Counted from the first letter of the stretch, positions 52,324-63,645 are shown. The stretch is 64,000 nt of DNA from Marinobacter changyiensis (GCF_009193265.1 NZ_VZZZ01000001.1:186001-250000); one strand, 5' to 3'. Program-made: numbers and translations. Notes: a model not told the origin generated them from the letters alone.

Positions 52324-52494
52324 ATGCTGGGATTTTTGAAGGGTGATCCACGCAAGAAACTGCAGAAAGAATATGAAAAGAAGCTGACGGAGGCCCTGCA
52401 TTATCAGAGGAACGGGGACCTCCGAACCTACGCCACGCTGATGGAAGAGGCTGAAGCGATGTATGCCAGACTGCAGGAAATGGACAAGAAATAA
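52324..52494 (+). CDS. DUF6435 family small protein
   Basis: 56 aa: MLGFLKGDPRKKLQKEYEKK, LTEALHYQRNGDLRTYATLM and EEAEAMYARLQEMDKK. The pattern G(F/L)FKxDPxKKLxKxYxxKL...QRNGD is that of a small, widely conserved protein family of unknown function (DUF6435). It is helical and charged, with no membrane segment. Confidence 0.75.
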   Translation: MLGFLKGDPRKKLQKEYEKKLTEALHYQRNGDLRTYATLMEEAEAMYARLQEMDKK

Positions 52495-52518
52495 CGGGTA
52501 GGAATAAACCGGGAAAAG

Positions 52519-52854
52519 CTATTCCCGAGTCAGCTGCGCCAACAGTTGGTTGAGGCGCTCTACCTCCCGTCGGAGTTCCGTGACGTCGTCCAGAAGTTCC
52601 AGTGACATGGCGAGGCCGGGCAGGTTCAGCCTCAGATCCCGCTGCAGACGCTGGGCTTTTCGTAGCCGGGCCAGGGCGGGTAAATCAAACGACCACCGGT
52701 GTGCATCTCCGCCGTCGATGGGATCGATAACCCCGTAATTGACCAGCTTGATCACAAACTCTGCGTGCACTTCCCCATGTTCGCAGAGTTCACGCAAGGT
52801 GAATGTGGTTGTGCCGATAGTGTCTGCTTCCAGTATTGAACGGTTTTTTTTCAT
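52519..52854 (-). CDS. cbpM: Chaperone modulator CbpM
   Basis: 111 aa from the ATG at 52854 with GGAG 7 nt upstream. It is a MerR-like helical protein: TFTLRELCEHGEVHAEFVIK, RWSFDLPALARLRKAQRLQR, DLRLNLPGLAMSLELLDDVT and a C-terminal coiled coil. It binds and restrains the J domain of CbpA, which is encoded immediately upstream on the same strand. Confidence 0.88.
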   Translation of the reverse strand: MKKNRSILEADTIGTTTFTLRELCEHGEVHAEFVIKLVNYGVIDPIDGGDAHRWSFDLPALARLRKAQRLQRDLRLNLPGLAMSLELLDDVTELRREVERLNQLLAQLTRE

Positions 52855-52990
52855 CGGTTCTCTCCACCTGTAACTGTCTTCCTCTCTGTCCACGCTCCCT
52901 GATCACGCGCGCCCCCGGAACTTTCTTCCTCGCAATAGCCTTCCTCACAATACGCTCGCCCAGAACCTCTTCACTTAAAGTGCACAGCTG

Positions 52991-53956
52991 TCAGGTCGGC
53001 AAGTGGCTGCGGGGATGAAACGATTTCTCTTCCTCCGCCAGTTGCTGATACAAGGCTTGCGCCTTTTCAGTGTGATGCTTCGGCATCGCGACCTGCAGAA
53101 CCACAATCTGATCGCCGGGGTGCTTGCCTTGCAAACCCTTGCCCTTGAGGCGAAGCTTCTGACCGCTGGTGGCGCCTTTGGGTACCTTCAGGTTGACTGC
53201 AGAGCCCAGCGTAGGCACCTTGATGGAGGCGCCAAGGGCTGCCTCCGGGGCGGTGATCGGTAGCGTCATGGTAAGATCACGGCCGTTCACAGCGAACAAC
53301 GGATGAGGGGCGAGTTCCACTTCGATAAACAGGTCGCCCGCACTGCCCCCGCCGATTCCTGGCGAACCCTGGCCCTTGAGCCGGATGTGCTGGCCGCTGG
53401 TCATGCCAGCGGGAATTTTCACATTCAGGGTTTTGCGCCGCCGGACGATTCGGCCCTGAGCATCAGCTTCGGTCACGTCGAACTGCACCTGCTTTTCGCA
53501 GCCGTTGTAGGCTTCCTCGAGGAACAGTGCCAGCCGGGCGTGAACGTCCTCTCCGCGCATCCGCATGTTATGTCGGAAACCCTGCCCGCCAGGCTGGCGA
53601 GAACCACGCCCTGCTCCGCCGAAGATGGATTCGAAGAAATCACTGAACTGTCCGGCATCGGCTTCGGTGTAACCGCCACCACCAAAATTCGAGGCACTCT
53701 GCCAACCCGGAGGCGGCTCGAAAGAGCCGTCGGAGCGGGCGCCGTATTTCCGGATCTGGTCGTACTCTGCGCGTTTTTCCGGATCTTTCAATACTTCGTA
53801 GGCTTCGCCAACATCCTTGAACTTGGCTTCAGCGTTGGTTTCCTTGCTGATATCCGGATGATACTTCCGCGCCAGCTTACGATAGGCTTTTTTGATCTCC
53901 TCAGGCGGCGCTGATTCGCTCACCCCAAGGGCAGCGTAATAATCTTTGAAGTCCAT
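52991..53956 (-). CDS. cbpA: Curved DNA-binding protein CbpA (DnaJ-like co-chaperone)
   Basis: 321 aa. The J domain carries [20 protein letters not shown] (HPD), a Gly/Phe-rich linker ([20 protein letters not shown]) and two C-terminal substrate-binding domains, without the cysteine zinc finger of DnaJ. This is the normal CbpA architecture. It stimulates DnaK and binds DNA. The pairing with cbpM supports the assignment. Confidence 0.93.
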   Translation of the reverse strand: MDFKDYYAALGVSESAPPEEIKKAYRKLARKYHPDISKETNAEAKFKDVGEAYEVLKDPEKRAEYDQIRKYGARSDGSFEPPPGWQSASNFGGGGYTEADAGQFSDFFESIFGGAGRGSRQPGGQGFRHNMRMRGEDVHARLALFLEEAYNGCEKQVQFDVTEADAQGRIVRRRKTLNVKIPAGMTSGQHIRLKGQGSPGIGGGSAGDLFIEVELAPHPLFAVNGRDLTMTLPITAPEAALGASIKVPTLGSAVNLKVPKGATSGQKLRLKGKGLQGKHPGDQIVVLQVAMPKHHTEKAQALYQQLAEEEKSFHPRSHLPT

Positions 53957-54092
53957 TATTCCCTCGCATCCGTTAATAACTCAAGCCAGACAAGGCCTTG
54001 AGCGACATTTTTCAATACCCATATAATTGATGCGATGCTTGAGAATACAAGGTAAGGCAGGCGGGGTGTTTGATCAGGATCAGGAAATGAAC

Positions 54093-54118
54093 GACGCCCC
54101 GGCCAAGGCCGGGGCGTC
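54093..54118. terminator. Strong GC hairpin downstream of fba
   Basis: GACGCCCCGGCC-AA-GGCCGGGGCGTC, a perfect 12-bp stem with a 2-nt loop, 24 nt after the fba stop. The following minus-strand sequence is only moderately T-rich. Confidence 0.7.
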
Positions 54119-54141
54119 GCAGAAACCGGGGACGGGAAGAA

Positions 54142-55206
54142 TCAGTTCACTTTCGGGTTCAGTTCACCGCGCTCATAGCGGCCAAACATGTCTTCCAGGT
54201 TGATGACTTTTATCTTGCTTGCATTACCAGCGGTCCCGAACGCTTCGTAGCGTGCCAGACAGACGTCTGTCATGGCTTTCATGGATTCCTTCAGGTATTT
54301 GCGCGGATCAAATTCCGCCGGGTTCTGCGCCAGGAATCTGCGAATCGACCCTGTGCTGGCCAGGCGAAGGTCGGTGTCAATGTTGATCTTGCGAACGCCA
54401 TGCCTGATCCCTTCGACAATCTCTTCTACCGGCACGCCGTAGGTCTCGGGAATCTCTCCACCAAATTCATTAATGATCTTGAGCCACTCCTGAGGCACGG
54501 AGCTTGAGCCGTGCATGACCAGATGGGTATCAGGAATACGCTTGTGAATCGCCTTGATCTGATCGATCGCCAGGATGTCCCCGGTCGGTGGCCTGGTGAA
54601 CTTGTAGGCTCCGTGGCTGGTGCCAATGGCAATCGCCAGGGCATCAACCTGGGTCCGCTTGACGAAGTCCGCCGCTTCCTCAGGATCGGTCAGCATCTGA
54701 CTGTGGTCCAGAATGCCTTCGGCACCGACGCCGTCTTCTTCACCGGCCTGTCCGGTTTCAAGAGAACCCAGGCAACCAAGCTCACCTTCAACCGACACAC
54801 CACAGGCGTGAGCCATGTCAACGGTCCGGCGGGTGACATCAACGTTGTATTCGTAATCCGTCGGTGTTTTGCCATCTTCCCCCAGGGAGCCGTCCATCAT
54901 CACTGAACTGAAACCCAGTTGGATAGAACGCTGGCAAATCGCGGGGCTGGTGCCGTGGTCCTGATGCATGACTACCGGGATATGAGGAAACTCCTCAATT
55001 GCGGCCAAAATCAGGTGCCGCAGGAAAGGCCCACCTGCGTATTTGCGGGCACCAGCAGATGCCTGAACAATCACCGGAGAGTCTGTTTTATCGGCAGCCT
55101 CCATGATGGCGCGCATTTGCTCAAGGTTGTTGACGTTAAACGCGGGCACACCGTACCCGTGCTCCGCGGCGTGATCCAGCAATTGGCGCATGGATATCAG
55201 GGCCAT
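54142..55206 (-). CDS. fba: Class II fructose-bisphosphate aldolase
   Basis: 354 aa, the normal length for the type II class with Zn. [17 protein letters not shown] and [14 protein letters not shown] carry zinc histidines, [16 protein letters not shown] the third, and [15 protein letters not shown] the phosphate loop. It catalyses the reversible cleavage of fructose 1,6-bisphosphate. It is last in the tkt-epd-pgk-fba cluster of carbon metabolism. Confidence 0.97.
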   Translation of the reverse strand: MALISMRQLLDHAAEHGYGVPAFNVNNLEQMRAIMEAADKTDSPVIVQASAGARKYAGGPFLRHLILAAIEEFPHIPVVMHQDHGTSPAICQRSIQLGFSSVMMDGSLGEDGKTPTDYEYNVDVTRRTVDMAHACGVSVEGELGCLGSLETGQAGEEDGVGAEGILDHSQMLTDPEEAADFVKRTQVDALAIAIGTSHGAYKFTRPPTGDILAIDQIKAIHKRIPDTHLVMHGSSSVPQEWLKIINEFGGEIPETYGVPVEEIVEGIRHGVRKINIDTDLRLASTGSIRRFLAQNPAEFDPRKYLKESMKAMTDVCLARYEAFGTAGNASKIKVINLEDMFGRYERGELNPKVN

Positions 55207-55278
55207 GGGAAATCTCCTCAGTTATTCAGTAAGCATACTGTTATCAGGCGGGGCCAGGCCCTACCCGCACATCGACGC

Positions 55279-56442
55279 TCAAGCGCCGCGTTGTTCCAGG
55301 ATTGCGACGGCAGGCAGGGTTTTACCCTCCACAAACTCAAGGAATGCACCGCCTCCCGTTGAGATATAGGAAATCTTGTCGCTGATTCCATATTTGTCGA
55401 CGGCGGCCACGGTATCACCGCCACCGGCCAAAGAGAACGCCGGACTTTCCGCAATGGCATCGGCCAGAGCTCGGGTGCCATTGCCGAATTGCTCAAACTC
55501 GAATACCCCGACCGGCCCGTTCCACAGTATGGTTTTGGCGGCTTTCAGCAACTGGGCAAATTCACCGGCGGTCCGGGGGCCGACATCCAGAATCATGTCG
55601 TCGTCGGCTACGTCGCTGATGTTCTTGATGGTCGCTTTGGCATCCTCGGAAAACTCCTTGGCCACCACCACATCGACCGGTAACGGAATATCGACCCTGG
55701 AGGAAATTTCACGGGCGGTGTCCAGCAACTCGTGTTCACACAAAGACTTGCCCACCGGATGTCCGGCGGCAGCGAGGAAAGTGTTGGCAATACCGCCGCC
55801 AACAATCAACTGATCACAGGTGCCGGAGAGTGCCGTCAGAACGTCCAGCTTGGAAGATACCTTGGAGCCTCCGACTATGGCCACCACTGGCTTGGCGGGA
55901 TTGTCCAGAGCCTTGCCGAGGGCGTCCAGCTCGCGGGCCAGCAATGGGCCGGCGCAAGCTTCCGGGGCGAACTTCGCAACTCCGTGAGTCGAGGCCTGGG
56001 CGCGATGAGCCGTGCCGAAAGCGTCCATCACGAAGACATCGCACAAGGCGGCGTACTTCCTCGCGAGGGCTTCATCGTCTTTCTTCTCGCCCTTGTTGAA
56101 GCGCACGTTCTCGAACAGCACAACGTCACCGTCCGCCAGATGATCAACGCCGTCAAGATAGTCCTTTACCAGCCGTACGGTCTGACCAAGCAGGCCTGAC
56201 AGGTAGTCAGCCACTGGCTGCAGAGAGGAGGCTTCATCAAAAACCCCCTCTTCCGGACGCCCCAGGTGAGACATCAACATGACTTTCGCACCGGCATCTC
56301 TGGCCGATTTGATCGTTTCAAGGGATGCGCGGATGCGGGCATCACTGGTCACATTGCCATCCTTGATGGGCACGTTCAGGTCTTCCCGGATCAGTACGCG
56401 CTTACCGGCGAGGTCCAGATCAGTCATTTTCTTGATGGTCAT
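55279..56442 (-). CDS. pgk: Phosphoglycerate kinase
   Basis: 387 aa, normal length. [52 protein letters not shown], and the C-terminal ATP-side blocks [20 protein letters not shown] and [16 protein letters not shown] are all present. It transfers phosphate between 1,3-bisphosphoglycerate and ADP. The conserved Asp is in REDLNVP. Confidence 0.98.
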   Translation of the reverse strand: MTIKKMTDLDLAGKRVLIREDLNVPIKDGNVTSDARIRASLETIKSARDAGAKVMLMSHLGRPEEGVFDEASSLQPVADYLSGLLGQTVRLVKDYLDGVDHLADGDVVLFENVRFNKGEKKDDEALARKYAALCDVFVMDAFGTAHRAQASTHGVAKFAPEACAGPLLARELDALGKALDNPAKPVVAIVGGSKVSSKLDVLTALSGTCDQLIVGGGIANTFLAAAGHPVGKSLCEHELLDTAREISSRVDIPLPVDVVVAKEFSEDAKATIKNISDVADDDMILDVGPRTAGEFAQLLKAAKTILWNGPVGVFEFEQFGNGTRALADAIAESPAFSLAGGGDTVAAVDKYGISDKISYISTGGGAFLEFVEGKTLPAVAILEQRGA

Positions 56443-56526
56443 CAGGCTGTCCTTCCTTTATAGATGTTGAGGATTGAAATACCCCCGCTTCCAGAGAACT
56501 GGCAAACGCCTGTCCTGGCCGGCTGG

Positions 56527-57582
56527 TCAGTGCGGCGACAGGGACTGCTCCCCGGCCGCCAGCCAGCTGCGACTGACGTCCAGCATGCGATTGGCAAAAC
56601 CCCACTCGTTATCAAACCAGCACAGCACCTTGACCATGCGCTCGCCGGTGACCCGGGTCTGGCCCCCATCAACTATGCCCGAACGCGGATCATGGTTGAA
56701 ATCAGAACTGGCCAGCAGCTCGTCGGTGTAACCCAGAATACCCCGCAGCGGACCCGCGGCGGCCGTTTTGCGCAACAGGGCGTTAACCTCCGCCACGGTG
56801 GTGGCCGCACGGACATTCACCGTCATGTCAATCGCCGACACGTTCATGGTCGGCACCCGCATGGCGACCGAACTGAACCGTCCCTGCATGCCAGGCAGCA
56901 GACGCTCGATGCCTTTCGCCAGCCCGGTATCCACCGGCACAATGTTGTGCATGGCGCTGCGGGTGCGCCGCAGATCCTGGTGATGGTAGGCGTCGATGAC
57001 CGGCTGGTCATTCATCGCGGCGTGGATCGTGGTCGTGCTGCCGTGCTCTACCCCGAAAGCCTCATCCAGAACCTTGATGACCGGTACAATGCAGTTGGTG
57101 GTACAGGACGCACTCGATACGATCCGGTCTGTATTCAACAGGTCGGCTTCGTTGATGCCGAACACCACCGTACGGTCCACATCCGGCTCCGCCGGCTGGG
57201 AAAACAGCAATCGTTTGGCTCCGGCACCCAGATGGACTTCCGCCATCGCGCGTTCGGTAAAAGCTCCCGAGCACTCCAGTACCAGGTCTATTCCGAGCAG
57301 GCCCCAGGGCAAGTGAGACGGGTCAGCCTGGCTGACCACCTCAATGCGGTCACCGTTGATCACCAACGTTTCATCATCGACCTGCACATCGCCCTGAAAC
57401 CGGCCATGGGTAGAATCATAACGGGTAAGGTGCGCAATGGTGTCGATATCCGACAACTCATTGATTGCCACCACCTGCAAGTGTTCGCGGAAGCCGTTTT
57501 CGTAAAGCGCCCGCAACACACACTGACCAATGCGTCCGTAGCCGTTAATGGCAACCCGAAAGGGTGTCCTGTAAGCAGCCAT
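56527..57582 (-). CDS. epd: Erythrose-4-phosphate dehydrogenase
   Basis: 351 aa GAPDH-superfamily protein. NGYGRIGQCVLRALYENGF, catalytic SSASCTTNCIVPVIKVLDEA, IHAAMNDQPVIDAYHHQDL (the histidine differs in context from GAPDH) and CWFDNEWGFANRMLDVSRSW. The N-terminal RVAINGYGRIG and the long AHLTRYDSTHGRF region match Epd better than GapA. It makes 4-phosphoerythronate for pyridoxal phosphate synthesis. Its start shares one base with the tkt stop (TGATG). Confidence 0.9.
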   Translation of the reverse strand: MAAYRTPFRVAINGYGRIGQCVLRALYENGFREHLQVVAINELSDIDTIAHLTRYDSTHGRFQGDVQVDDETLVINGDRIEVVSQADPSHLPWGLLGIDLVLECSGAFTERAMAEVHLGAGAKRLLFSQPAEPDVDRTVVFGINEADLLNTDRIVSSASCTTNCIVPVIKVLDEAFGVEHGSTTTIHAAMNDQPVIDAYHHQDLRRTRSAMHNIVPVDTGLAKGIERLLPGMQGRFSSVAMRVPTMNVSAIDMTVNVRAATTVAEVNALLRKTAAAGPLRGILGYTDELLASSDFNHDPRSGIVDGGQTRVTGERMVKVLCWFDNEWGFANRMLDVSRSWLAAGEQSLSPH

Positions 57583-59582
57583 CAGGCGTCCAGCAAGTCC
57601 TGTGCAACCGAAATCACATTATCAACCGTGAAGCCGAACTCCTTGAACAGCTCATCGGCAGGCGCTGATTCGCCAAAAGTGCTCATGCCGACCACACGAC
57701 CGTCCAGACCCACATACTTGTACCAGTAGTCCTCAATGGCCGCTTCGATCGCGACACGATTGGTCACGTCCAGGGGCAGCACGTGCTGCTTGTACTTGGC
57801 GCTCTGGGCATCAAAAACATCCGTCGACGGCATTGAAACGACCCGGACTTTGCGGCCCTGCTCTCGCAGTGCAGTCGCAGCATCCTGGGCCAGGCCCACT
57901 TCAGAGCCCGTGGCGATGAAAATAAGATCCGGGGTGCCTTTGCTGTCAGACAGGATATAACCGCCTTTGGCGACACCGGACAACTGCTCCTCGTCGCGCT
58001 CCTGGTGAGGCAATGCCTGACGCGAGAAGACCAGCGCCGACGGCCCGTTCTTGCGCTCCAGTGCTGCTTTCCACGCCACCGCTGATTCCACCGCATCCGC
58101 CGGACGCCAGACACTCATATTCGGGGTGGTGCGCAGGCTGGCCAATTGCTCAACCGGCTGGTGGGTCGGACCGTCTTCGCCCAGACCGATGGAGTCGTGA
58201 GTAAACACCATGATGGTACGTTGCTTCATCAGTGCGGCCATACGCACAGCGTTACGGCAGTATTCCATGAAGATCAGGAAGGTCGCGCCGTAAGGCACAA
58301 AACCACCGTGCAGGGCGATGCCGTTCATGATGGCGGCCATACCGAACTCACGCACACCGTAATAGATGTAGTTGCCGCCAGCGTCCGCTTTTGAAACGCC
58401 CTTGCTGTCGCTCCAGATGGTCAGGTTGGAACCGGCCAGGTCTGCGGACCCGCCCAGCAATTCCGGTAACAGCGGGCCGTAGGCGTTCAGGGTATTCTGT
58501 GAGGCTTTGCGGCTGGCGATGGTTTCGCCTTTGGCCTGGCATTCCCGGATGTAGGCTCCGGCTTTGCCGGCGAAGTCTGCCGGCAGGTCACCCGCCATGC
58601 GGCGCTTGAATTCGGCAGCCAGTTCAGGCTCGGCCTTTTCATAGGCGGCGAACTGCTTGTCCCAGGCAGATTGGGCGTAGGCACCCTTCTCTTTGGCGTC
58701 CCACTTGGCATAGATTTCACTGGGAATCTCAAACGCGCCATGCTTCCAGCCCAGGTTCTCACGGGCTGCGACAATTTCGTCGTCTCCCAGCGGCGCGCCG
58801 TGACAGCTCTCGGTGCCCTGCTTGTTGGGTGCGCCAAAACCAATGATGGTCTTGCAGCAGATCATGGTGGGCTGGGTGGTGTTTGCGCGGGCCGTCTCGA
58901 TGGCGGCTCGGACGGCACCGGCATCGTGGCCGTCAACTGCCGGAATGACCTGCCAGCCGTAGGATTCAAAACGTTTGGGGGTGTCGTCGGTGAACCAGCC
59001 TTCAACGTCGCCGTCAATGGAGATGCCGTTGTCGTCATAGAAGAAGATCAGCTTGCCCAGGCCCAGTGTGCCGGCCAGGGAACAGACTTCGTGGGAAATC
59101 CCTTCCATCAGGCAGCCATCGCCGAGGAATCCGTAGGTGTAGTGGTCCACGATCTCGTGTCCCGGGCGGTTGAACTGAGCCGCGAGACCGTTCTCCGCAA
59201 TCGCAAAACCGACCGCGTTGGCGATGCCCTGGCCCAGCGGGCCGGTGGTGGTCTGAACCCCCGGCGTATAACCGTATTCCGGGTGGCCCGGGGTGCGGGA
59301 GTGAAGCTGGCGGAAGTTTTTGATGTCATCAATGGAGAGGTCGTACCCGCTGAGGTGCAGCAAAGAATATTGCAGCATGGAACCGTGGCCATTGGACAGC
59401 ACAAAGCGGTCGCGGTTGGCCCAGTCCGGGTTGGCGGGGTTGTGGCTCAGGTAATCGTTCCACAGAACCTCGGCGATGTCCGCCATCCCCATCGGCGCAC
59501 CGGGGTGCCCTGATTTCGCCTTCTGTACCGCATCCATGCTGAGCGCGCGAATGGCGTTGGCAAGTTCTTTACGAGATGGCAT
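57582..59582 (-). CDS. tkt: Transketolase
   Basis: 666 aa from the ATG at 59582 with GGAG upstream. The thiamine diphosphate site reads [12 protein letters not shown] and [12 protein letters not shown]; the substrate and dimer region shows [30 protein letters not shown] and the C-terminal [20 protein letters not shown]. It moves two-carbon units in the pentose phosphate pathway. It is the first gene of the cluster, with the divergent ArsR-methyltransferase gene upstream. Confidence 0.98.
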   Translation of the reverse strand: MPSRKELANAIRALSMDAVQKAKSGHPGAPMGMADIAEVLWNDYLSHNPANPDWANRDRFVLSNGHGSMLQYSLLHLSGYDLSIDDIKNFRQLHSRTPGHPEYGYTPGVQTTTGPLGQGIANAVGFAIAENGLAAQFNRPGHEIVDHYTYGFLGDGCLMEGISHEVCSLAGTLGLGKLIFFYDDNGISIDGDVEGWFTDDTPKRFESYGWQVIPAVDGHDAGAVRAAIETARANTTQPTMICCKTIIGFGAPNKQGTESCHGAPLGDDEIVAARENLGWKHGAFEIPSEIYAKWDAKEKGAYAQSAWDKQFAAYEKAEPELAAEFKRRMAGDLPADFAGKAGAYIRECQAKGETIASRKASQNTLNAYGPLLPELLGGSADLAGSNLTIWSDSKGVSKADAGGNYIYYGVREFGMAAIMNGIALHGGFVPYGATFLIFMEYCRNAVRMAALMKQRTIMVFTHDSIGLGEDGPTHQPVEQLASLRTTPNMSVWRPADAVESAVAWKAALERKNGPSALVFSRQALPHQERDEEQLSGVAKGGYILSDSKGTPDLIFIATGSEVGLAQDAATALREQGRKVRVVSMPSTDVFDAQSAKYKQHVLPLDVTNRVAIEAAIEDYWYKYVGLDGRVVGMSTFGESAPADELFKEFGFTVDNVISVAQDLLDA

Positions 59583-59760
59583 CAAAGATTTCTCCACTGA
59601 CAACTGCACGAATTGAAGTGCCAAAAGGACACTGTTCAAAATTAAGGCGCGTATTTTCGCCGATTAGTGACCACTGGAGCAAATAAGACTGACACGAAAA
59701 ACCTTGTGGATTGCCGAGACCCTATAAAAGAAGCATCAACTGAAGCCGGCCCGATAACTA

Positions 59761-59778
59761 TATCAATTTTTTTTGATA
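59761..59778. promoter_or_regulatory. ArsR-type operator, autoregulatory copy
   Basis: TATCAATTTTTTTTGATA, arms TATCAA/TTGATA with a 6-nt spacer (7-bp arms if the flanking A and T are included), 42 nt before the regulator's ATG. The same palindrome recurs before metK. Confidence 0.75.
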
Positions 59779-59820
59779 TTGCTATTGATCGCGCTGCAAA
59801 CCCCCTCTACAATTCCGCCT

Positions 59821-60825
59821 ATGAACCAACTAGCCCCCAATAATCTTGCTGTCCCGTTCTCTGTGGACACCCTGGCACCGATCTACAAGGCAAGCGGGGA
59901 TGCCTTGCGCCTTGAGATTCTGCGGGTGTTGCGGCGGGACACGTTTGGTGTGCTGGAGTTAAGTCAGCTGTTTGATATGCGCCAGTCCGGCATGAGCCAT
60001 CACCTGAAAGTGATGAGCAAGGCTGGTCTGCTGGAGCCCCAGCGGGAGGGCAATGCCATTTTCTATCGCCGCCCCCTGAACCTGGAAAGCGACAAACTGG
60101 CCGATCAGACCATCCGGCAGATTTTCGAGATGGTGGATCAGTTGCCTTTACCGCCTCATCTCCAGCAACGAATCGAAGCCATTCGTACCCAGCGGGCTGA
60201 GCAGTCCCAGGCGTTTTTTTCCCGGCATGCGGAGCAGTTCCGGGAACAGCAGGAGCTGATTGCAGCGTTTGAACTCTACGCCGGGCCAGTGGCCAGTCTG
60301 CTCCGCCAGCGGGCTAAAAAGCAAAAATGGCAATCTGCCCTGGAAATCGGACCGGGTGAAGGCGCGTTCCTGCCGGTATTGGCAGCGCTCTGCCCCCATG
60401 TGGTGGCACTGGATAATTCCAGGGACATGCTGGCGAAGGCCACCCGTACCTGTATCGATGAAAAGCTCAACAACGTTGACCTGATCGAAGGGGTCACCGA
60501 TACCCTGCTCGACCGCGGCGATGCTTTTGACCTGGTAGTGGCGAATATGGTGCTGCACCACGTTCCCAGCCCTGCAGACATCCTGCTCGATGCAGCCGCG
60601 CTGATGAACGGCGGCGGATGCCTGGTGATCAGTGACCTGTGCAGCCACGACCAGGACTGGGCGACAGAAAATTGCGGTGATCTGTGGCTTGGCTTTGAGC
60701 CGGAAGAATTAACGGCCTGGGCCACCGAAGCCGGGCTGACGGCTGGAGAGTCCCTGTTCATCGGCCTGCGCAACGGCTTTCAGGTTCAGGTTCGGGAGTT
60801 CTGGAAGTCCTCCGGGGGCGGTTAA
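59821..60825 (+). CDS. ArsR-family regulator fused to a class I methyltransferase domain
   Basis: 334 aa from the ATG at 59821. N-terminal ArsR winged helix (LRLEILRVLRRDTFGVLELS, QLFDMRQSGMSHHLKVMSKA, GLLEPQREGNAIFYRRPL) then an SAM-dependent methyltransferase domain (ALEIGPGEGAFLPVLAALCP, VALDNSRDMLAKATRT, FDLVVANMVLHHVPSPADIL). The ArsR half lacks clear metal-binding cysteines, so it may respond to SAM or SAH through the second domain. It stands directly before metK-ahcY-metF with the shared operator. ArsR-family SahR is known to regulate the SAM cycle in proteobacteria; whether this is the orthologue is not established. Confidence 0.85.
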   Translation: MNQLAPNNLAVPFSVDTLAPIYKASGDALRLEILRVLRRDTFGVLELSQLFDMRQSGMSHHLKVMSKAGLLEPQREGNAIFYRRPLNLESDKLADQTIRQIFEMVDQLPLPPHLQQRIEAIRTQRAEQSQAFFSRHAEQFREQQELIAAFELYAGPVASLLRQRAKKQKWQSALEIGPGEGAFLPVLAALCPHVVALDNSRDMLAKATRTCIDEKLNNVDLIEGVTDTLLDRGDAFDLVVANMVLHHVPSPADILLDAAALMNGGGCLVISDLCSHDQDWATENCGDLWLGFEPEELTAWATEAGLTAGESLFIGLRNGFQVQVREFWKSSGGG

Positions 60826-60843
60826 GCCGTCGTCCGGAAACAA

Positions 60844-60861
60844 TATCAAAACATTTTGATA
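60844..60861. promoter_or_regulatory. ArsR-type operator in the metK promoter
   Basis: TATCAA-AACATT-TTGATA, the same palindrome as at 59761-59778, 91 nt before the metK start. Supports joint control of the regulator and the SAM cycle genes. Confidence 0.75.
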
Positions 60862-60952
60862 CATGAAATTACAGTTTGTAACCGCCCAGGTCGAAGACCG
60901 GGCCATTTAATAAAAGAACCTATGTTCAAGTGCTCAAGAGGAGCTATACCCA

Positions 60953-62143
60953 ATGTCTGATTACAGCGTTTTTACTTCCGAATCGGTCTCAGAAGGCCAT
61001 CCTGACAAACTGGCGGACCAGATTTCCGACGCGGTTCTGGATGCCATCCTGGCCGAAGACCCCCACGCCCGTGTTGCCTGCGAAACCATGGTAAAAACCG
61101 GCGTCGCGATCGTCGGTGGTGAAATCACGACCTCCGCCTGGGTCGACCTGGAAGACCTGGTGCGCGGCGTCATCAAAGACATAGGTTATACCTCCTCCGA
61201 CGTGGGCTATGATGGCGACACCTGCGGCATCATCAACATCATCGGCAAGCAGTCCGTCGACATCGCCCAGGGCGTTGACCGCCAGAAGCCGGAAGACCAG
61301 GGTGCCGGCGACCAGGGCCTGATGTTCGGCTACGCCAGCAACGAAACCGACGTGCTGATGCCGGCGCCGATCACCTTCTCCCACCGTCTGGTCCAGCGCC
61401 AGGCCGAAGCCCGCAAAAGCGGCCTGCTGCCATGGCTGCGCCCGGACGCCAAGAGCCAGGTTACCTGCCGCTATGAGAACGGCCGGGTTGCCGGCATCGA
61501 AGCCGTGGTACTGTCCACCCAGCACGATCCCGACGTCTCCCAGGCCGACCTGAAAGAGGCGGTGATGGAACTGATCGTCAAGCACGCCCTGCCGGCAGAG
61601 CTGCTGCACAAAGGCACCCAGTTCCACATCAACCCGACCGGCAAGTTCGTGATCGGTGGTCCGGTCGGCGACTGTGGCCTGACCGGCCGCAAAATCATCG
61701 TCGACACCTACGGTGGTATGGCCCGACACGGTGGCGGCGCGTTCTCCGGCAAGGACCCCTCCAAGGTTGACCGTTCCGCCGCCTACGCCTGCCGTTACGT
61801 GGCCAAGAACATCGTCGCCGCCGGCCTGGCCGACAAGTGCGAGATTCAGGTGTCCTACGCCATCGGCGTGGCGCAGCCGACTTCGATCTCCCTGAACACT
61901 TTCGGCACCGGCAAGATCGGCGACGACAAGATCATCGAACTGGTGCGCAAGAACTTCGACCTGCGACCCTACGCGATCACCAACATGCTCGACCTGCAGC
62001 ACCCGATGTACCGGGCCACGGCTGCCTACGGCCACTTCGGCCGTGAACCTTTTGAAATGACCGTGAAGGGCGAGACGTTTACCGCCTTCCCGTGGGAAAA
62101 GACCGATAAAGCCGCCCTCCTGAAAGACGCAGCGGGCGCTTGA
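60953..62143 (+). CDS. metK: S-adenosylmethionine synthetase
   Basis: 396 aa, normal length. [57 protein letters not shown] (ATP), and [19 protein letters not shown] (phosphate loop) are present. It makes SAM from methionine and ATP. The 5' UTR of about 90 nt shows no recognisable SAM riboswitch. AGGAG precedes the ATG. Confidence 0.98.
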   Translation: MSDYSVFTSESVSEGHPDKLADQISDAVLDAILAEDPHARVACETMVKTGVAIVGGEITTSAWVDLEDLVRGVIKDIGYTSSDVGYDGDTCGIINIIGKQSVDIAQGVDRQKPEDQGAGDQGLMFGYASNETDVLMPAPITFSHRLVQRQAEARKSGLLPWLRPDAKSQVTCRYENGRVAGIEAVVLSTQHDPDVSQADLKEAVMELIVKHALPAELLHKGTQFHINPTGKFVIGGPVGDCGLTGRKIIVDTYGGMARHGGGAFSGKDPSKVDRSAAYACRYVAKNIVAAGLADKCEIQVSYAIGVAQPTSISLNTFGTGKIGDDKIIELVRKNFDLRPYAITNMLDLQHPMYRATAAYGHFGREPFEMTVKGETFTAFPWEKTDKAALLKDAAGA

Positions 62144-62170
62144 TCGTACAGATTTACCGTTACACATTCT

Positions 62171-62208
62171 GACCTCACCAGGCCGCCATGTTAACGCGGC
62201 CCAGGGTC
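62171..62208 (+). promoter_or_regulatory. Stem-loop in the metK-ahcY intergenic leader
   Basis: GGCCGC (62181-62186) pairs with GCGGCC (62196-62201) over a 9-nt loop, and GACC/GGTC (62171-62174, 62205-62208) extends it. It lies 17 nt before the ahcY start, close to the ribosome-binding site (AGGAG). I do not recognise it as a named riboswitch. Confidence 0.5.
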
Positions 62209-62224
62209 GCAACAGGAGAACACC

Positions 62225-63619
62225 ATGAGCACTCCAGCAGAACAACTTAAGAACTTTTCCGATTACAAAGTCCGCGACCTCAGCCAGGCGGCTTATGGCC
62301 GCAAGGAAATAAACATCGCAGAAGGCGAAATGCCCGCCCTGATGGCGTTGCGCAACAAGTACAAAGCAGAGCGGCCTTTGGCCGGCGCCAATGTGATGGG
62401 CTGCATTCACATGACCATCCAGACCGCCGTGCTGATCGAGACTCTGGTGGAACTGGGCGCCAATGTGCGCTGGTCTTCCTGCAACATCTTCTCCACCCAG
62501 GACCACGCGGCCGCCGCCATTGCCGAGAGCGGTATTCCGGTGTTTGCCTGGAAAGGCGAAACCGATGATGAATACGACTGGTGTCTTGAGCGCACTGTCG
62601 GTGCCGATGTCGAGGGCTGGGAACCCAATATGATTCTGGACGACGGCGGCGACCTCACCGCCCTGCTCCATGAAAAGTACCCGGAGATCCTGAGCAAGTG
62701 CCACGGGGTGACCGAAGAGACCACCACCGGCGTACACCGTCTGCAGGAAATGCTGCGGGACGGCACGTTGAAAGTACCGGCCATCAACGTTAACGATGCG
62801 GTCACCAAAGCCAAGAACGACAACAAGTACGGTTGTCGTCACAGCCTGAACGATGCCATCAAACGCGCTACCGACCACTTGATGGCCGGCAAGAAAGCAC
62901 TGGTCATCGGCTACGGCGATGTAGGCAAAGGTTCCGCGGCGTCCCTGCGTCAGGAAAGCATGATCGTCAAAGTCACCGAAGCTGATCCGATCTGCGCCAT
63001 GCAGGCCTGCATGGACGGCTTTGAAGTGGTGTCACCCTATATCAATGGCATCAACACCGGCACGGAAGCAGGCATCAACAAGGCCCTGCTGCAGAACATT
63101 GACCTGTTGGTCACCACCACCGGCAACATGAATGTGTGTGATGCCAACATGCTCAAAGCCATCAAGAGCGGTGCCGTCGTGTGCAACATTGGTCACTTTG
63201 ACAATGAGATCGACACGGCCTTTATGCGAAAAAACTGGGAGTGGGACGAGGTCAAGCCGCAGGTTCACGTGATTTATCGCGACAAGACTGTCAACGACCA
63301 CCTGATTCTGCTGTCTGAAGGCCGGCTGGTGAATCTGGGCAACGCTACCGGCCATCCGTCACGGATCATGGACGGCTCTTTTGCTAACCAGGTATTGGCC
63401 CAGATGTATCTGTTCGAGCGCAAGTTTGCGGATCTGCCGGAAGATGCCCGCGCCAAGGGTGTGTACGTCCAGGTACTGCCCAAGCAGCTCGATGAGGAAG
63501 TAGCCCGTGCGATGGTAGAGGGCTTCGGCGGCGTGATGACCAAGCTGACACCGGAACAGGCGAACTACATCGGTGTACCGGTAGCTGGCCCGTTCAAGAC
63601 TGACAGCTACAAGTACTGA
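62225..63619 (+). CDS. ahcY: S-adenosylhomocysteinase
   Basis: 464 aa, normal length for the bacterial type. [60 protein letters not shown], the NAD-binding [20 protein letters not shown] and the C-terminal DSYKY. It hydrolyses S-adenosylhomocysteine to adenosine and homocysteine. It is between metK and metF, completing the methyl cycle. Confidence 0.98.
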   Translation: MSTPAEQLKNFSDYKVRDLSQAAYGRKEINIAEGEMPALMALRNKYKAERPLAGANVMGCIHMTIQTAVLIETLVELGANVRWSSCNIFSTQDHAAAAIAESGIPVFAWKGETDDEYDWCLERTVGADVEGWEPNMILDDGGDLTALLHEKYPEILSKCHGVTEETTTGVHRLQEMLRDGTLKVPAINVNDAVTKAKNDNKYGCRHSLNDAIKRATDHLMAGKKALVIGYGDVGKGSAASLRQESMIVKVTEADPICAMQACMDGFEVVSPYINGINTGTEAGINKALLQNIDLLVTTTGNMNVCDANMLKAIKSGAVVCNIGHFDNEIDTAFMRKNWEWDEVKPQVHVIYRDKTVNDHLILLSEGRLVNLGNATGHPSRIMDGSFANQVLAQMYLFERKFADLPEDARAKGVYVQVLPKQLDEEVARAMVEGFGGVMTKLTPEQANYIGVPVAGPFKTDSYKY

Positions 63620-63645
63620 TTGATTGACTGACTGAGAGCCATCAC

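Noticed and set aside
60862-60952. SAM riboswitch before metK
   Set aside because: The 90-nt leader lacks the conserved cores of known SAM riboswitches as far as I can see; control by the ArsR-type palindrome is better supported.
60989-62878. 629-codon minus-strand ORF opposite metK and ahcY
   Set aside because: Mirror frame of two strongly conserved genes with valine/glycine-rich low-information sequence; no start signal.
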